Part shown: piece by piece, positions 9,273-19,016 of the stretch
How the letters are laid out: each line of letters starts with the position of its first letter
Position numbering within the stretch: position 1 is the first letter of the stretch
Assembly (NCBI RefSeq): GCF_002940665.1
Contig: NZ_MIGY01000003.1
Span: 1,221,573 to 1,285,572 of the forward strand
Length of the DNA: 64,000 bases
DNA from: Xanthomonas arboricola
Lineage (GTDB): Bacteria > Pseudomonadota > Gammaproteobacteria > Xanthomonadales > Xanthomonadaceae
Reading direction: 5' to 3'
The notes under the pieces: generated by a model
Seen by the model: the letters and a program-made list of their open reading frames with translations, nothing else
Databases searched by the model: none
What the model was told of the DNA's origin: nothing
Made by a program: the position numbers and the translations under genes

Positions 9273-9715
9273 CGCAGTACCCACAGGGCCAGCGCCGCGC
9301 CCAGCGCCAGTGCCTGCACCGCCAGGCACAGCACCTGCCGACGCAGCAGGCGGCGCATGCCGGCCCAGCGCGACGACCAGTCGCGTACCGGTGGCAACCG
9401 CGCCAGCAGGCCAACCGCGTACAGCGCCGCATCGAGCTGTTGCGCAGCGTCCTCCTCGCTGCCGCCGCGGCGCTCGACATGTGCGATCACGCTTTCCAGC
9501 AGGTCCACGTCCAGCCCCACACGCAATGCCCAATAACGTTGGATCAGGCCGGTCACGATGCTGAGCGCATAGCTCAACTGGATCAGCGGCGGTGCCTGCG
9601 CAACCCCCAGCAATACGATGGCCGCGGCCAGCAGCAACAGTGAACACCGGTCCAGCGGCGCGCCTTGGCGCAGCACCGCGCGCATGGTCGCCAGCCGCAT
9701 GAGGGCGTTGTTCAT
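9269..9715 (-). CDS. Small membrane protein of the lipid operon, unknown
   Basis: A 148-residue protein not recognised by family. It has two hydrophobic stretches near residues 20-50 (CSLLLLAAAIVLLGVA and LIQLSYALSIVTGLI) and one at the C terminus (VLCLAVQALALGAALALWVL), with a soluble acidic region between. It overlaps both the phosphatase fusion upstream and the next small gene downstream by 4 bases, so it is translated with the lipid operon and is probably an accessory membrane component. Confidence 0.7.
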   Translation of the reverse strand: MNNALMRLATMRAVLRQGAPLDRCSLLLLAAAIVLLGVAQAPPLIQLSYALSIVTGLIQRYWALRVGLDVDLLESVIAHVERRGGSEEDAAQQLDAALYAVGLLARLPPVRDWSSRWAGMRRLLRRQVLCLAVQALALGAALALWVLR

Positions 9716-11037
9716 CGCGGCCTCCAGTCGGCCACGTCGTCGCCGGTGCATGCCGCCCGGATGGCCGCGCGGTGGGCTTGCCCAAGCACGATCGACGCGC
9801 GCACGGCGCGCAGCTGCGCAATGGCCGCGTCCACGTCATGCGCGCGTCCGCTGCGGATCAGCCAGGTGGCGACCCCGGCGGCGCTGCGCGAGTAGCCCAG
9901 CGCGCAACACACCAGCACCGAGCCCTGAGCGCGTGCGGTCGCGATGGCGCGTGCGGCTGCGCACAGGCTGGCAGGCGTCGGTGCCACCAGATCCAGCATC
10001 GGAATCACCGTGTCGTGCGTGCGCACCGCATGCAGCGACAGCTCGGCGCTGAGGTCCACCACCACGGCAAATGCCGTGCGCTGCGCAGGCAGCGGAATAC
10101 GCCCCAGCCATACGTCGTCGCAGACCATGCGCGGCAGCGGGTCGCGACGCGTCCACAGCCGCGAGTTGCACCATGCGGCCAGCAGGTACGGGGCGAACAA
10201 CCAGCGCGCGGCCAGACTCAGGCGCCCGTCGCTGCGTTTCTGAAATCCGGCCGGGCCCAGCGCTGCATAGTTGAGCGCGACCAGGCTCAGCGACAGGCTT
10301 AGCCACAGCGCCCACAACCCGGCGCCGCCCACCCCTACCGCCAGCGCCGCGCTGACGAGGGCGCCCGCCAGATACGCCACTGCCAAGCGCCAGCGGCGCG
10401 CATCGCGCGTCAGTCGCGCCTGCGCGAACGGTGCGACGATGCGCTCCGGCCACAGCCATACGCACAACCAGCCCGCGGCCAAACCAGTGGGGATATCCAA
10501 GAAGTGATGCTGGTAGGTGGTCAGCACCGAAACACCGATCAACGCGAACCAGCCATGCAGCGGCACGCGCCACATGCGGCCAAGATGCCGGGCATAGCGC
10601 ACCCACAACACCACCAGCAACACGATGTGCAGCGACGGCGCCTGATTGAACGGCTTGTCGAAGCCCAGCAGCACCGCAAACAGCCAGCCGAAGATGCCCT
10701 CGGTCTGCGGCCGCACGAAGCTGTAGCGCAATGGCCACAGCAAGAAACAGGCAACGCAGATCAGCTGCGCGCTCAGCAGACGCAGCGCATGCGTATCCAG
10801 TTCGCGTCGGGTACGGCAGACGAAGAACGATGCCGCATAGAACAGGTCGATCGACCAATACGGCACGATGGTCCACGGTACGAACGGCAGGCCGTATTCC
10901 CAGCCGAACACCACCGACGGCAGCTGCGGCGCGCGCCCGGCCAGGGTGTTGGCCAGCCCGTAACTGAGGAAGAACAACGGCCCCAGCAACGCCAGCCACA
11001 GCGCGGCACGGCCGAGCGGACGCGCGGCCTCGCTCAT
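9712..11037 (-). CDS. PAP2-like membrane phosphatase fused to dual-specificity phosphatase
   Basis: A 441-residue fusion. Residues 1 to about 260 form a polytopic PAP2-like domain with PSLH (H137) and HHFLDIPTG (H178, D181), which fit the PAP2 histidines. Residues about 300-441 form a cysteine phosphatase domain with the CX5R loop C378-ALGYS-R384. The two domains could act in turn on a phospholipid headgroup or a phosphatidylglycerophosphate-like intermediate; this is inference from the operon. Start and stop overlap the neighbouring genes by 4 bases. Confidence 0.85.
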   Translation of the reverse strand: MSEAARPLGRAALWLALLGPLFFLSYGLANTLAGRAPQLPSVVFGWEYGLPFVPWTIVPYWSIDLFYAASFFVCRTRRELDTHALRLLSAQLICVACFLLWPLRYSFVRPQTEGIFGWLFAVLLGFDKPFNQAPSLHIVLLVVLWVRYARHLGRMWRVPLHGWFALIGVSVLTTYQHHFLDIPTGLAAGWLCVWLWPERIVAPFAQARLTRDARRWRLAVAYLAGALVSAALAVGVGGAGLWALWLSLSLSLVALNYAALGPAGFQKRSDGRLSLAARWLFAPYLLAAWCNSRLWTRRDPLPRMVCDDVWLGRIPLPAQRTAFAVVVDLSAELSLHAVRTHDTVIPMLDLVAPTPASLCAAARAIATARAQGSVLVCCALGYSRSAAGVATWLIRSGRAHDVDAAIAQLRAVRASIVLGQAHRAAIRAACTGDDVADWRPR

Positions 11038-12791
11038 GCGCCGATCCGCTGCGCCATCGACACGGTGAAGATGCCGAAGGCATCGATGCGCTGCTCGACC
11101 TTGCGAAAGCCCGCCGCCTCCACCAATGCGTCCATCTCCTGCTGACTGCGCCGGCGCATCACCCAGGCCACGCCATCGCGGTGGCTGGTCAACGCACGCG
11201 CAATGAATTCCAGCTGCGGATGCCAGGGCTGCCCGGTGTAGAGCAGATAGCCGCCCGGCTGCACTGCGGCAGCAAGGCCGGCCAGCGAACGCGCCACCTG
11301 GTCGTTGTCGGCAAACAGCTCGTACAGGCCCGACACCACCGCCAGGGTGGGTGCCGGCCGTACCGCCGCCAGCGCCGCAGGATCGAACGCATCGCCCTGC
11401 TCGAAGCGCGCGATATCGCCTGCGCCCAGGCGGTGGATCAACGCGGCGCCCTGGGTCACGTTGAGCGGGCTGAAGTCGCGCAGCACGATCGTCTCGGCGC
11501 GCTGCGCGCCGCTGCCTAGCGCCTCGAGCACGTAACGGCCATGCCCGGCGGCCACATCCAGCACGCGTACGGGCATGCCGGCGTCGCGCAGCCGCGCCGC
11601 CGCATCGCGCAGCAGCTCGCCCAGATGGATGCCGCGGATACGGATGCCACGCCAGCCGATCGCGTTGAGATAGTTGCGGTCGATCATGCGCCCCAGCGGC
11701 CCGCGGCCACGCGCCTGATTGCGATAGATGTAGTCGAGCGTGCTGCCGGAATCGAAGCCGGTCTGCAGACCCAGCGCGATGCCGTCGGACAGCTTGCCGC
11801 CCAGCCGCAGCCCGGCGCGCACGCCGCGCCAGCGCAGGTCCTGCACGCTGTTGCGTTGCGGCGGCCAGGCCAGCCGCTCGGCTTCCTCGAAGCTGGGCCC
11901 GGCGCGATGCGCATCGCGCAGGTCGGTGCGCACCGGCGCTTGTGCAAAGCGTTCTTCGATGAACTGGCGGATGGACGCAATGGCGATGGCGCGGTCACGC
12001 TCGCCCAGGGTGTCGTGGAAAAACCCCGGCAACCAGTGCCGCTGCTTGACCGGCGAGCGCAGGTTCTCGTAGAACCGATCCTGCGGGCCGCGATGCACCA
12101 CGAAATCCGAGCCGGACACCAACAACTGGGTCGGCACCGTGATCGCCTGCGCATCGGCCACCACGCGCGCGGCGGCCGCATACAGCCCCAGCAACACGCG
12201 CACCGAGATCGGCCGGGTGATCAGCGGATCGCTGCGATAGCTTTCCACCCGCTGCGCATCATGGGTGAGCCATTGCGGCTTGACGTAGCTGTTGACGAAG
12301 AAATTGCCGCGCAGCGCTTGCATCAACGCCAGTCCGGCGCGCGCGAACGGCACATACAGCTTCACCTTGAACGCCGGCGAGGCCAGCACCAGCGCGCGCA
12401 GCGGCGGGGCGTAATCGTGCACCCAGGTGGCGGCCACCACCGCGCCCACGCTCTGCGCGATCACCACGATGTCCTGCACCGCGATGCCGTGGCTGGTGCC
12501 GATATGGGCGATGAAACGGTCCAGATCGCGCACCAGCGCCTCGAAACCGGGCGCATCGCCGCGCACCCCGGGCGAGCGCCCGTTGCCGCGCGCGTCCCAG
12601 GCAAACAACGCGGCGTCAGGCAGCTGCAGTTCTTCGGCCAGATGCATCACCCGGCCGGAATGCTCGTGCCCGCGATGCAGCAGCACCACCGCCCTGGGCG
12701 TGCCGCCAGCGGCATCGGCCACCGGCCAATGCCGGTAAAACAATGGCGTTCCATCGAAACTGGCGAACTCGCGCTCTACGACTGTGCGCAT
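11034..12791 (-). CDS. Bifunctional alpha/beta hydrolase / SAM-dependent methyltransferase
   Basis: A 585-residue fusion. Residues about 1-285 are a lysophospholipase-like alpha/beta hydrolase with HRGHEHSGR, the nucleophile elbow AQSVG (S114; the first Gly of GxSxG is Ala), an Asp in SGSD (D229) and a His in FFHD (H259). Residues about 375-585 are a class I methyltransferase with motif [12 protein letters not shown] (410-420). The start at 12791 follows an AGGA ribosome site. Together the halves could remodel and methylate a lipid made by the operon. The substrate is unknown. Confidence 0.85.
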   Translation of the reverse strand: MRTVVEREFASFDGTPLFYRHWPVADAAGGTPRAVVLLHRGHEHSGRVMHLAEELQLPDAALFAWDARGNGRSPGVRGDAPGFEALVRDLDRFIAHIGTSHGIAVQDIVVIAQSVGAVVAATWVHDYAPPLRALVLASPAFKVKLYVPFARAGLALMQALRGNFFVNSYVKPQWLTHDAQRVESYRSDPLITRPISVRVLLGLYAAAARVVADAQAITVPTQLLVSGSDFVVHRGPQDRFYENLRSPVKQRHWLPGFFHDTLGERDRAIAIASIRQFIEERFAQAPVRTDLRDAHRAGPSFEEAERLAWPPQRNSVQDLRWRGVRAGLRLGGKLSDGIALGLQTGFDSGSTLDYIYRNQARGRGPLGRMIDRNYLNAIGWRGIRIRGIHLGELLRDAAARLRDAGMPVRVLDVAAGHGRYVLEALGSGAQRAETIVLRDFSPLNVTQGAALIHRLGAGDIARFEQGDAFDPAALAAVRPAPTLAVVSGLYELFADNDQVARSLAGLAAAVQPGGYLLYTGQPWHPQLEFIARALTSHRDGVAWVMRRRSQQEMDALVEAAGFRKVEQRIDAFGIFTVSMAQRIGA

Positions 12792-12820
12792 CGCATCATC
12801 CTGAAAGTAGAAGGGGGAAA

Positions 12821-13435
12821 TTACTGCGTGGCCGCCTCGGCCAGACCGGCGCGCACGCGCCGCCACACCGTGGCAAGGCAGGCAAGACCCAGCGCAATGG
12901 CGGCCCAGGTGACACCGCGCGCGCCGAGCAGGCCCAGCGCCAGGCCGAGCCCGAGCACGCCGATGACGAAGGCGCGGTCGCTCTTGCCCATCGGCCCGTC
13001 GTAACGGCGGCTGGCACCGACCATCAGGCCGAGCACGCCGGCGTACTCGGTCAAGGCGGCGAAGGAGGCAAAACTCCACAGCGCGGTGGCATCGACGCCG
13101 GGCACGCCGAGCAGGCTCACGTACAGCGCCGCATCGGCCACCACATCGCACAGTTCGTTGAGGTAGGCGCCCAGCCGCGATTGCTGGCCGAACTCGCGCG
13201 CCAGCATGCCGTCGACCGCGTTGAGCGCCATGCGCAGCAGCATCCAGGCCGGCAGCAGCAGATACAGCAGCGGCCAGCTTGCGCCACCGCGGTAGACCAC
13301 CGCGGCGACCACCAACGACACCGCAGCGGCCGTGAGCGTCACCTGGTTGGCGGTGACGCCGCCACGATACGCCACGCCCACCATCGGCCGCAGCAGCGCC
13401 TGGAAGCGTCCTTTCAGAGCATAGATCGAAGCCAT
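12821..13435 (-). CDS. CDP-alcohol phosphatidyltransferase family protein, altered metal site
   Basis: An integral membrane protein of 204 residues and the first gene of the lipid operon. The family motif is DxxDGxxAR(x8)GxxxDxxxD. Here it reads NAVDGMLAR, then GAYLNELCD, so the first and third metal-site aspartates are asparagine while the second and the last (catalytic base) remain. It may use an unusual substrate or metal geometry, or be a distinct subfamily. It is divergent from purH, 75 bases away. Enzymes of this family join CDP-diacylglycerol to an alcohol, which fits the CdsA-like gene at the operon end. Confidence 0.82.
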   Translation of the reverse strand: MASIYALKGRFQALLRPMVGVAYRGGVTANQVTLTAAAVSLVVAAVVYRGGASWPLLYLLLPAWMLLRMALNAVDGMLAREFGQQSRLGAYLNELCDVVADAALYVSLLGVPGVDATALWSFASFAALTEYAGVLGLMVGASRRYDGPMGKSDRAFVIGVLGLGLALGLLGARGVTWAAIALGLACLATVWRRVRAGLAEAATQ

Positions 13436-13510
13436 CGCGGGGTGTTGAGTCCATTCGAGCGCTGGCGCAGCCTACAATATCGGCTGCCCCGCAACGACCT
13501 CCCCCCACCG

Positions 13511-15094
13511 ATGGCCTCCGATTTCCTGCCCGTGCGCCGGGCCCTGCTCTCCGTTTCCGACAAGACCGGCCTGATCGATCTGGCCCGCGCGCTGGCAGCG
13601 CGCAACGTCGCGCTGCTTTCCACCGGCGGCACCGCCAAGGCGATCCGCGAGGCGGGCCTGGTGGTCACCGACGTCGCCGAGCTGACCGGTTTCCCGGAGA
13701 TGATGGACGGCCGCGTCAAGACCCTGCACCCGCTGGTGCACGGCGGCCTGCTCGGCCGCGCCGGCATCGATGACGCGGTGATGGCCGAACACGGCATCGT
13801 CCCGATCGACCTGCTGGTGCTGAACCTGTATCCGTTCGAGTCGGTGACCGCCAGGGCCGACTGCACGCTGGCCGATGCGGTGGAAAACATCGACATCGGC
13901 GGCCCGGCGATGCTGCGCTCGGCGGCCAAGAACTACGCCCGTGTGGCGGTGGCCACCGACCCGGCGCAGTACGCCGAGCTGCTGGCCGAACTCGATGCCA
14001 ACGACGGCCAGCTCTCGGCGGCCAGGCGCTTTGCGCTGTCGGTGGCCGCGTTCAACCGCGTGGCGCAGTACGACGCGGCGATCAGCAACTATCTGTCGGC
14101 GGTGGCCGACAGCACCGAAAACGTGCCCACGCGCAGCCCGTTCCCGGCGCAGATCAATTCCAACTTCGTCAAGGTGATGGACCTGCGCTACGGCGAGAAC
14201 CCGCACCAGGCCGGCGCGTTCTACCGCGACCTGTATCCGGTGCCGGGCACGCTGGCCACCTTCCAGCAGTTGCAGGGCAAGGAACTGAGCTACAACAACC
14301 TGGCCGATGCCGATGCGGCGTGGGAATGCGTGCGCCAGTTCGACGCGCCGGCCTGCGTGATCGTCAAGCACGCCAACCCCTGCGGCGTGGCGGTGGGCGC
14401 GGCCTGCGGCGATGCCTACGAGCTGGCCTATGCGACCGACCCGACCAGCGCCTTCGGCGGCATCCTGGCCTTCAACAAGACCCTCGATGCGGCGACTGCC
14501 AAAGCCATCCTGGATCGCCAGTTCGTCGAGGTGCTGATCGCCCCGGACTACGCGCCGGGCGCGCTCGACTACGCGACCAAGAAAGCCAACGTGCGCGTGC
14601 TCAAGATCCCGCACGGCAACGGCCTCAACAACTACGACACCAAGCGGATCGGCTCGGGCCTGCTGATGCAGTCGTCCGACAACCGCGGCATGTCGCTGGG
14701 CGAGCTGAGCGTGGTCACCCAGCGCGCGCCCAGCGAGGCCGAGCTGGGCGATCTGCTGTTCGCCTGGCGCGTGGCCAAGTACGTCAAATCCAACGCGATT
14801 GTCTACGCCAAGGACCACCGCACCATCGGTGTGGGCGCCGGGCAGATGAGCCGCGTGGTCAGCGCCAAGATCGCCGCGCTCAAGGCCGAAGAGGCAAAGC
14901 TCACCGTGGCCGGCTCGGTGATGGCGTCGGATGCGTTCTTCCCGTTCCGCGACGGCATCGATGCCGCCGCTGCGGCCGGCATCAAGGCGGTGATCCAGCC
15001 CGGCGGCTCGATGCGCGATGGCGAAGTGATCGCCGCTGCCGACGAACACGGCATCGCGATGGTGTTCACCGGCGTGCGGCATTTCAGGCACTGA
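13511..15094 (+). CDS. purH: Bifunctional AICAR formyltransferase / IMP cyclohydrolase
   Basis: PurH carries out the last two steps of IMP synthesis. The 527 residues match the family. The N-terminal MGS-fold cyclohydrolase contains [17 protein letters not shown] and DGRVKTLHP; the C-terminal formyltransferase contains the catalytic-region motif KHANPCGVA and [10 protein letters not shown]. The ATG at 13511 begins [18 protein letters not shown], fitting the family start. purD follows in the same direction after 146 bases that hold a long inverted repeat. Confidence 0.97.
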   Translation: MASDFLPVRRALLSVSDKTGLIDLARALAARNVALLSTGGTAKAIREAGLVVTDVAELTGFPEMMDGRVKTLHPLVHGGLLGRAGIDDAVMAEHGIVPIDLLVLNLYPFESVTARADCTLADAVENIDIGGPAMLRSAAKNYARVAVATDPAQYAELLAELDANDGQLSAARRFALSVAAFNRVAQYDAAISNYLSAVADSTENVPTRSPFPAQINSNFVKVMDLRYGENPHQAGAFYRDLYPVPGTLATFQQLQGKELSYNNLADADAAWECVRQFDAPACVIVKHANPCGVAVGAACGDAYELAYATDPTSAFGGILAFNKTLDAATAKAILDRQFVEVLIAPDYAPGALDYATKKANVRVLKIPHGNGLNNYDTKRIGSGLLMQSSDNRGMSLGELSVVTQRAPSEAELGDLLFAWRVAKYVKSNAIVYAKDHRTIGVGAGQMSRVVSAKIAALKAEEAKLTVAGSVMASDAFFPFRDGIDAAAAAGIKAVIQPGGSMRDGEVIAAADEHGIAMVFTGVRHFRH

Positions 15095-15097
15095 CGT

Positions 15098-15234
15098 GCC
15101 GGGAATGGGGATTGGGGAATAGGGAATCGCAAGAGCGGCTCCCTAGATGCCATTCCACATCGTACGGCCTGCACGAGCAAAGACTTTTCTATTCCCCATT
15201 CCCCATTCCCTATTCCCCATTCCCCAATCTCGGC
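15098..15234. repeat. Long imperfect inverted repeat of GGGAAT/GGGGATT units between purH and purD
   Basis: A left arm (15098-15127) of G-rich units and a right arm (15205-15234) of C-rich units are reverse complements at about 26 of 30 positions. Each arm contains four G or C runs of three to four bases separated by A/T triplets, the pattern of a G-quadruplex motif. It nearly fills the purH-purD gap and could form a large stem in the transcript. Similar short units recur elsewhere in the window. Confidence 0.65.
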
Positions 15235-15240
15235 ACTCAC

Positions 15241-16551
15241 ATGAAAATCCTCGTCATCGGCTCCGGCGGCCGTGAACATGCCCTGGCCTGGAAGATCGCG
15301 CAGTCCGCGCGCGTGAGCGAGGTGCTGGTGGCACCCGGCAATGCCGGCACCGCGACCGAAACCAAGTGCCGCAATGTGGCGATCAAGGTCGACGACCTGG
15401 ACGGCCTGCTCGCGCTGGCGCAGCGCGAAGCCGTGGCGCTGACCGTGGTCGGCCCGGAAGTGCCGCTGGTGCTGGGCGTGGTCGACCGTTTCCATGCGCT
15501 GGGCCTGCGCATCTTCGGGCCCACCGCCAAGGCCGCGCAGCTGGAAGGCAGCAAGGCCTTCGCCAAGGATTTTCTGGCGCGTCATGGCATCCCCACCGCG
15601 TATTACGCGGTGCATACCGAGGTGGACGCAGCGCTGGCCTACGTGCGCAGCAAGTCTGTTGAAAGCGGGGGCGCGCCGATCGTGGTCAAGGCCGATGGCC
15701 TGGCCGCCGGCAAGGGCGTGATCGTGGCGATGACGCTGGGCGAGGCCGAAGACGCGGTGCGCGACATGCTCTCGGGCAATGCGTTCGGCGATGCCGGCGC
15801 GCGCGTGGTGATCGAGGAATTCCTCGATGGCGAAGAAGCCAGCTTCATCTCGATGGTCGACGGCACCCACGCCTTGCCGATGGCCACCAGCCAGGACCAC
15901 AAGCGCGTCGGCGATGGCGACACCGGCCCCAATACCGGCGGCATGGGCGCGTACTCGCCGGCCCCGGTGGTCACGCCCGAGGTGCACGCGCGGGTGATGC
16001 GCGAGGTGGTCGAGCCGACCGTGCAAGGCATGATCGCCGACGGTGTGCCGTTCACCGGTTTCCTGTACGCCGGGCTGATGATCGATGCACACGGCGCGCC
16101 CAAGGTGATCGAGTTCAACGTGCGCTTCGGCGACCCGGAAACCCAACCGGTGATGCTGCGCCTGCAGTCGGACCTGGTGGACCTGCTGGAAGCGGCCATC
16201 GACGGCAAGCTCGACACCGCGCAGGCGCAGTGGGATCCGCGTCCGTCGCTGGGCGTGGTCATCGCCGCCAGGCCGTATCCCGAATCCCCGATCACCGGCG
16301 AGGTCATCAGCGGCCTGGACGCGGTGCCTGCCACCGCCAAGGTCTTCCATGCCGGCACCGCATTGAGTGCAAACGGCGAGGTCGTCAGTGCCGGTGGCCG
16401 CGTGCTGTGCGTTGCCGCGCTGGGCGACAGCGTGCTGGAGGCGCAGCGCAACGCCTATGCCGGCCTGCAGCCAATCCACTGGGCCAGCGCGTTCCAGCGC
16501 AGCGATATCGGCTGGCGCGCGATCGCCCGCGAGCAGGACGCACAGGCCTGA
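15241..16551 (+). CDS. purD: Phosphoribosylamine-glycine ligase
   Basis: PurD joins glycine to phosphoribosylamine with ATP, the second step of purine synthesis. The 436 residues carry the N-terminal [12 protein letters not shown] nucleotide-binding motif, the ATP-grasp core ([28 protein letters not shown]) and the family signature [11 protein letters not shown]. The ATG at 15241 matches the conserved family start [10 protein letters not shown]. It lies downstream of purH in the same direction, a common pairing. Confidence 0.97.
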   Translation: MKILVIGSGGREHALAWKIAQSARVSEVLVAPGNAGTATETKCRNVAIKVDDLDGLLALAQREAVALTVVGPEVPLVLGVVDRFHALGLRIFGPTAKAAQLEGSKAFAKDFLARHGIPTAYYAVHTEVDAALAYVRSKSVESGGAPIVVKADGLAAGKGVIVAMTLGEAEDAVRDMLSGNAFGDAGARVVIEEFLDGEEASFISMVDGTHALPMATSQDHKRVGDGDTGPNTGGMGAYSPAPVVTPEVHARVMREVVEPTVQGMIADGVPFTGFLYAGLMIDAHGAPKVIEFNVRFGDPETQPVMLRLQSDLVDLLEAAIDGKLDTAQAQWDPRPSLGVVIAARPYPESPITGEVISGLDAVPATAKVFHAGTALSANGEVVSAGGRVLCVAALGDSVLEAQRNAYAGLQPIHWASAFQRSDIGWRAIAREQDAQA

Positions 16552-16666
16552 GCGGCTTGCTCCGGCAGCTGGCACCGCGCGGCTACTGACAAAGAACTAG
16601 CCGCCCTCCACCCGGATGGCGCGTGCCTGCGGCAATAATGCCCGGGCACCTTGCCTTGCAGAGACT

Positions 16667-18880
16667 GTGGCCACTTCCTCCTTCGAAACCCGCCTTAGCC
16701 GCCTGTGGGCCCATGAAAAGGCCAGCTATGGCCTGCGCGTGTTCATCGCGCTGGCGGTGGCGATGGGGGTGTGCTGGCATTGGCAGCAACTCACTGCGGT
16801 ACCGGCACTGTTCCTGGGCGCGATCGCCAGCGCCATCGCCGAGACCGACGACAACTGGCTGGGCCGCATCAAGTCGGTGCTGCTGTCGCTGCTGTGTTTC
16901 GCCGCTGCTGCGGCGTCGGTGGTGCTGCTGTTCCCGTATCCGCTGGCATTCGTGACCGGCATGGCGGCGGCGACCTTCTCGCTGACCCTGCTCGGCGCGC
17001 TGGGCGAGCGTTACGCCTCGATCGCGCAGGCCACTGTGGCCTTGTCGATCTACGCCATGATCGGCATGGACCAGCACGGCAGCCACGATCCGTCGATCGC
17101 CTGGCACGGCGCGGCACTGCTGCTGATCGGCGCCACCTGGTACGGCGTGCTGTCGATCCTGTGGACCCTGCTGTTCGCCAATCGCCCGGTGCGCGAGCGG
17201 CTGTCGCGGCTGTTCTTCGAGCTGGGCCGTTATCTCAAGCTCAAGGCCGATCTGTTCGAACCGGTGCGGCAGAGCGACCTGCATGCGCGCCGGCTGGCGT
17301 TGGCCGAGCAGAACGCCAGGGTGGTTGGCGCGCTCAACGCCGCCAAGACCGCGATCATGAGCCGCTTCGGCCGGTCGGGGCGGCCGGGCGTGCAATCGGG
17401 CCTGTATTTCCGCCTGTACTACATGGCGCAGGAATTCCACGAGCGCGCCAGTTCCTCGCACTATCCCTACGAAGCGCTGACCGAGGCGTTCTTCCACAGC
17501 GACGTGCTGTACCGCTGCCAGCGCCTGCTCGCGCTGCAAGGCAAGGCCTGCGCCGCGTTGGGCGAGGCGATCCGCCTGCGCCATCCGTTCGATTACGGCG
17601 ACAACAGCCGCCTGGCCACCGAAGACCTGCGGCAATCGCTGGACTACCTGCACGCGCGTGCCGATCCCGCACTGGCGCGCCTGCTCGGTGCGCTGGAATT
17701 GCTGGTGACCAACCTGCAGAGCATCGAACGCAAGCTGTCGGAAGCGGCGCAATCGGACTCCACCAGCGACAACCTCGACACCCGCCTGCGCGACTCGGCG
17801 CCGCACACCTTGCGCGAAATGGCCGCGCGTCTGATGCAGCAACTCACGCCCGGCTCGGTGCTGTTCCGCCACGGCCTGCGCATGGCCATCGCACTGGTGG
17901 TCGGCTACGCCATCATGCAGTCCATCCATGCCGACAACGGCTACTGGATCCTGCTCACCACCGCCTTCGTGTGCCGGCCCAATTACGGCGCCACCCGCCT
18001 GCGGCTGGTGCAGCGCATCGCCGGCACCCTGATCGGCCTGGTCGCCACCTGGGCGCTGATGCAGCTGTTCCCCGGCACCGAAGTGCAGCTGCTGCTGGCG
18101 CTGGCCGCCGCGCTGATCTTCTTCATCGCCCGCACCGATCGCTACATGCTGGCCACCGCCGGCATCACCGTGATGGCGCTGTTCTGCTTCAACCTGCTCG
18201 GCGATGGCTTCGTGCTGATCTGGCCGCGCCTGATCGACACGCTGATCGGTTGCGCGATCGCCGCGGCTGCCTCGTTCCTGATCCTGCCGGACTGGCAGGG
18301 CCGCCGCCTCAACCAGGTGATGGCCACGGTGCTGGCCAGCTGCGCGCGCTATCTGGCCCAGGTGCTGGAGCAATACGCCAGCGGCATGCGCGACGACCTG
18401 CCCTACCGCATCGCACGCCGCGACATGCACAACGCCGATGCCGCCTTGTCGGTGGCGTTGTCCAACATGCTGCGCGAACCGGGCCGCTATCGGCGCAACC
18501 TGGATGCGGGCTTCCGCTTCCTGGCGCTGTCCAACACCCTGCTCGGCTATCTGTCTGCGCTCGGCGCGCACCGCGCCGCACTCGATGGCGAACACGACCC
18601 CGCCATCGCGCAGGCCGGCGACTATCTTCAACACGCGTTGGGCGAAATCGCCACCGCCTTGCGCGAACGCCAGCCGCTGCCGGCGCACGACGAAAGCGAA
18701 GAAATCGCCACCGCCGAAGCGCTGGAGCAACACGCCGTGCAGTTGCCGCCCAAGCAGCGCCTGGTACGCGACCAGCTGGCACTGACCCTGCGGCTGCTAC
18801 CCAAACTGCGTGCCGCTGCCCTGGCGGTCACCACCGCGCCGGCAGAGGGCGCAGCGCGCCTGGCAACCAGCAAGGCCTAG
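16667..18880 (+). CDS. YccS-like FUSC family membrane protein
   Basis: A 737-residue inner-membrane protein with two blocks of transmembrane segments (about residues 20-170 and 390-530) separated by a large helical soluble domain, the layout of the YccS/YhfK FUSC family. The second block contains GYWILLTTAFVCRPNYG, a recognisable family stretch. Relatives are linked to aromatic acid efflux (AaeB), but the substrate of YccS is unknown. The GTG at 16667 (MATSSFETRLSRLW) is preferred over 16616 because upstream residues are not membrane-like; the choice is not certain. Confidence 0.82.
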   Translation: MATSSFETRLSRLWAHEKASYGLRVFIALAVAMGVCWHWQQLTAVPALFLGAIASAIAETDDNWLGRIKSVLLSLLCFAAAAASVVLLFPYPLAFVTGMAAATFSLTLLGALGERYASIAQATVALSIYAMIGMDQHGSHDPSIAWHGAALLLIGATWYGVLSILWTLLFANRPVRERLSRLFFELGRYLKLKADLFEPVRQSDLHARRLALAEQNARVVGALNAAKTAIMSRFGRSGRPGVQSGLYFRLYYMAQEFHERASSSHYPYEALTEAFFHSDVLYRCQRLLALQGKACAALGEAIRLRHPFDYGDNSRLATEDLRQSLDYLHARADPALARLLGALELLVTNLQSIERKLSEAAQSDSTSDNLDTRLRDSAPHTLREMAARLMQQLTPGSVLFRHGLRMAIALVVGYAIMQSIHADNGYWILLTTAFVCRPNYGATRLRLVQRIAGTLIGLVATWALMQLFPGTEVQLLLALAAALIFFIARTDRYMLATAGITVMALFCFNLLGDGFVLIWPRLIDTLIGCAIAAAASFLILPDWQGRRLNQVMATVLASCARYLAQVLEQYASGMRDDLPYRIARRDMHNADAALSVALSNMLREPGRYRRNLDAGFRFLALSNTLLGYLSALGAHRAALDGEHDPAIAQAGDYLQHALGEIATALRERQPLPAHDESEEIATAEALEQHAVQLPPKQRLVRDQLALTLRLLPKLRAAALAVTTAPAEGAARLATSKA

Positions 18881-19016
18881 TGCGTCGTCGGCGGCGGTGC
18901 GCGTATGCGCCGCGCAGTCACTGCCGCATCCACATCAGCGACGAAGCCGAACCCTCCGATGCGCGCGCAGGTCCCACCTGCATCCGATCGCCATGGCGTC
19001 GTTCCGGCAGCCGCGC

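Noticed and set aside
13472-15091. Long minus-strand open frame opposite purH
   Set aside because: Antisense shadow of purH, rich in His, Arg and Gly; no recognisable domain.
16583-18733. Minus-strand open frame of more than 700 codons opposite the FUSC gene
   Set aside because: Shadow caused by high G+C; the plus strand encodes a recognisable membrane protein.
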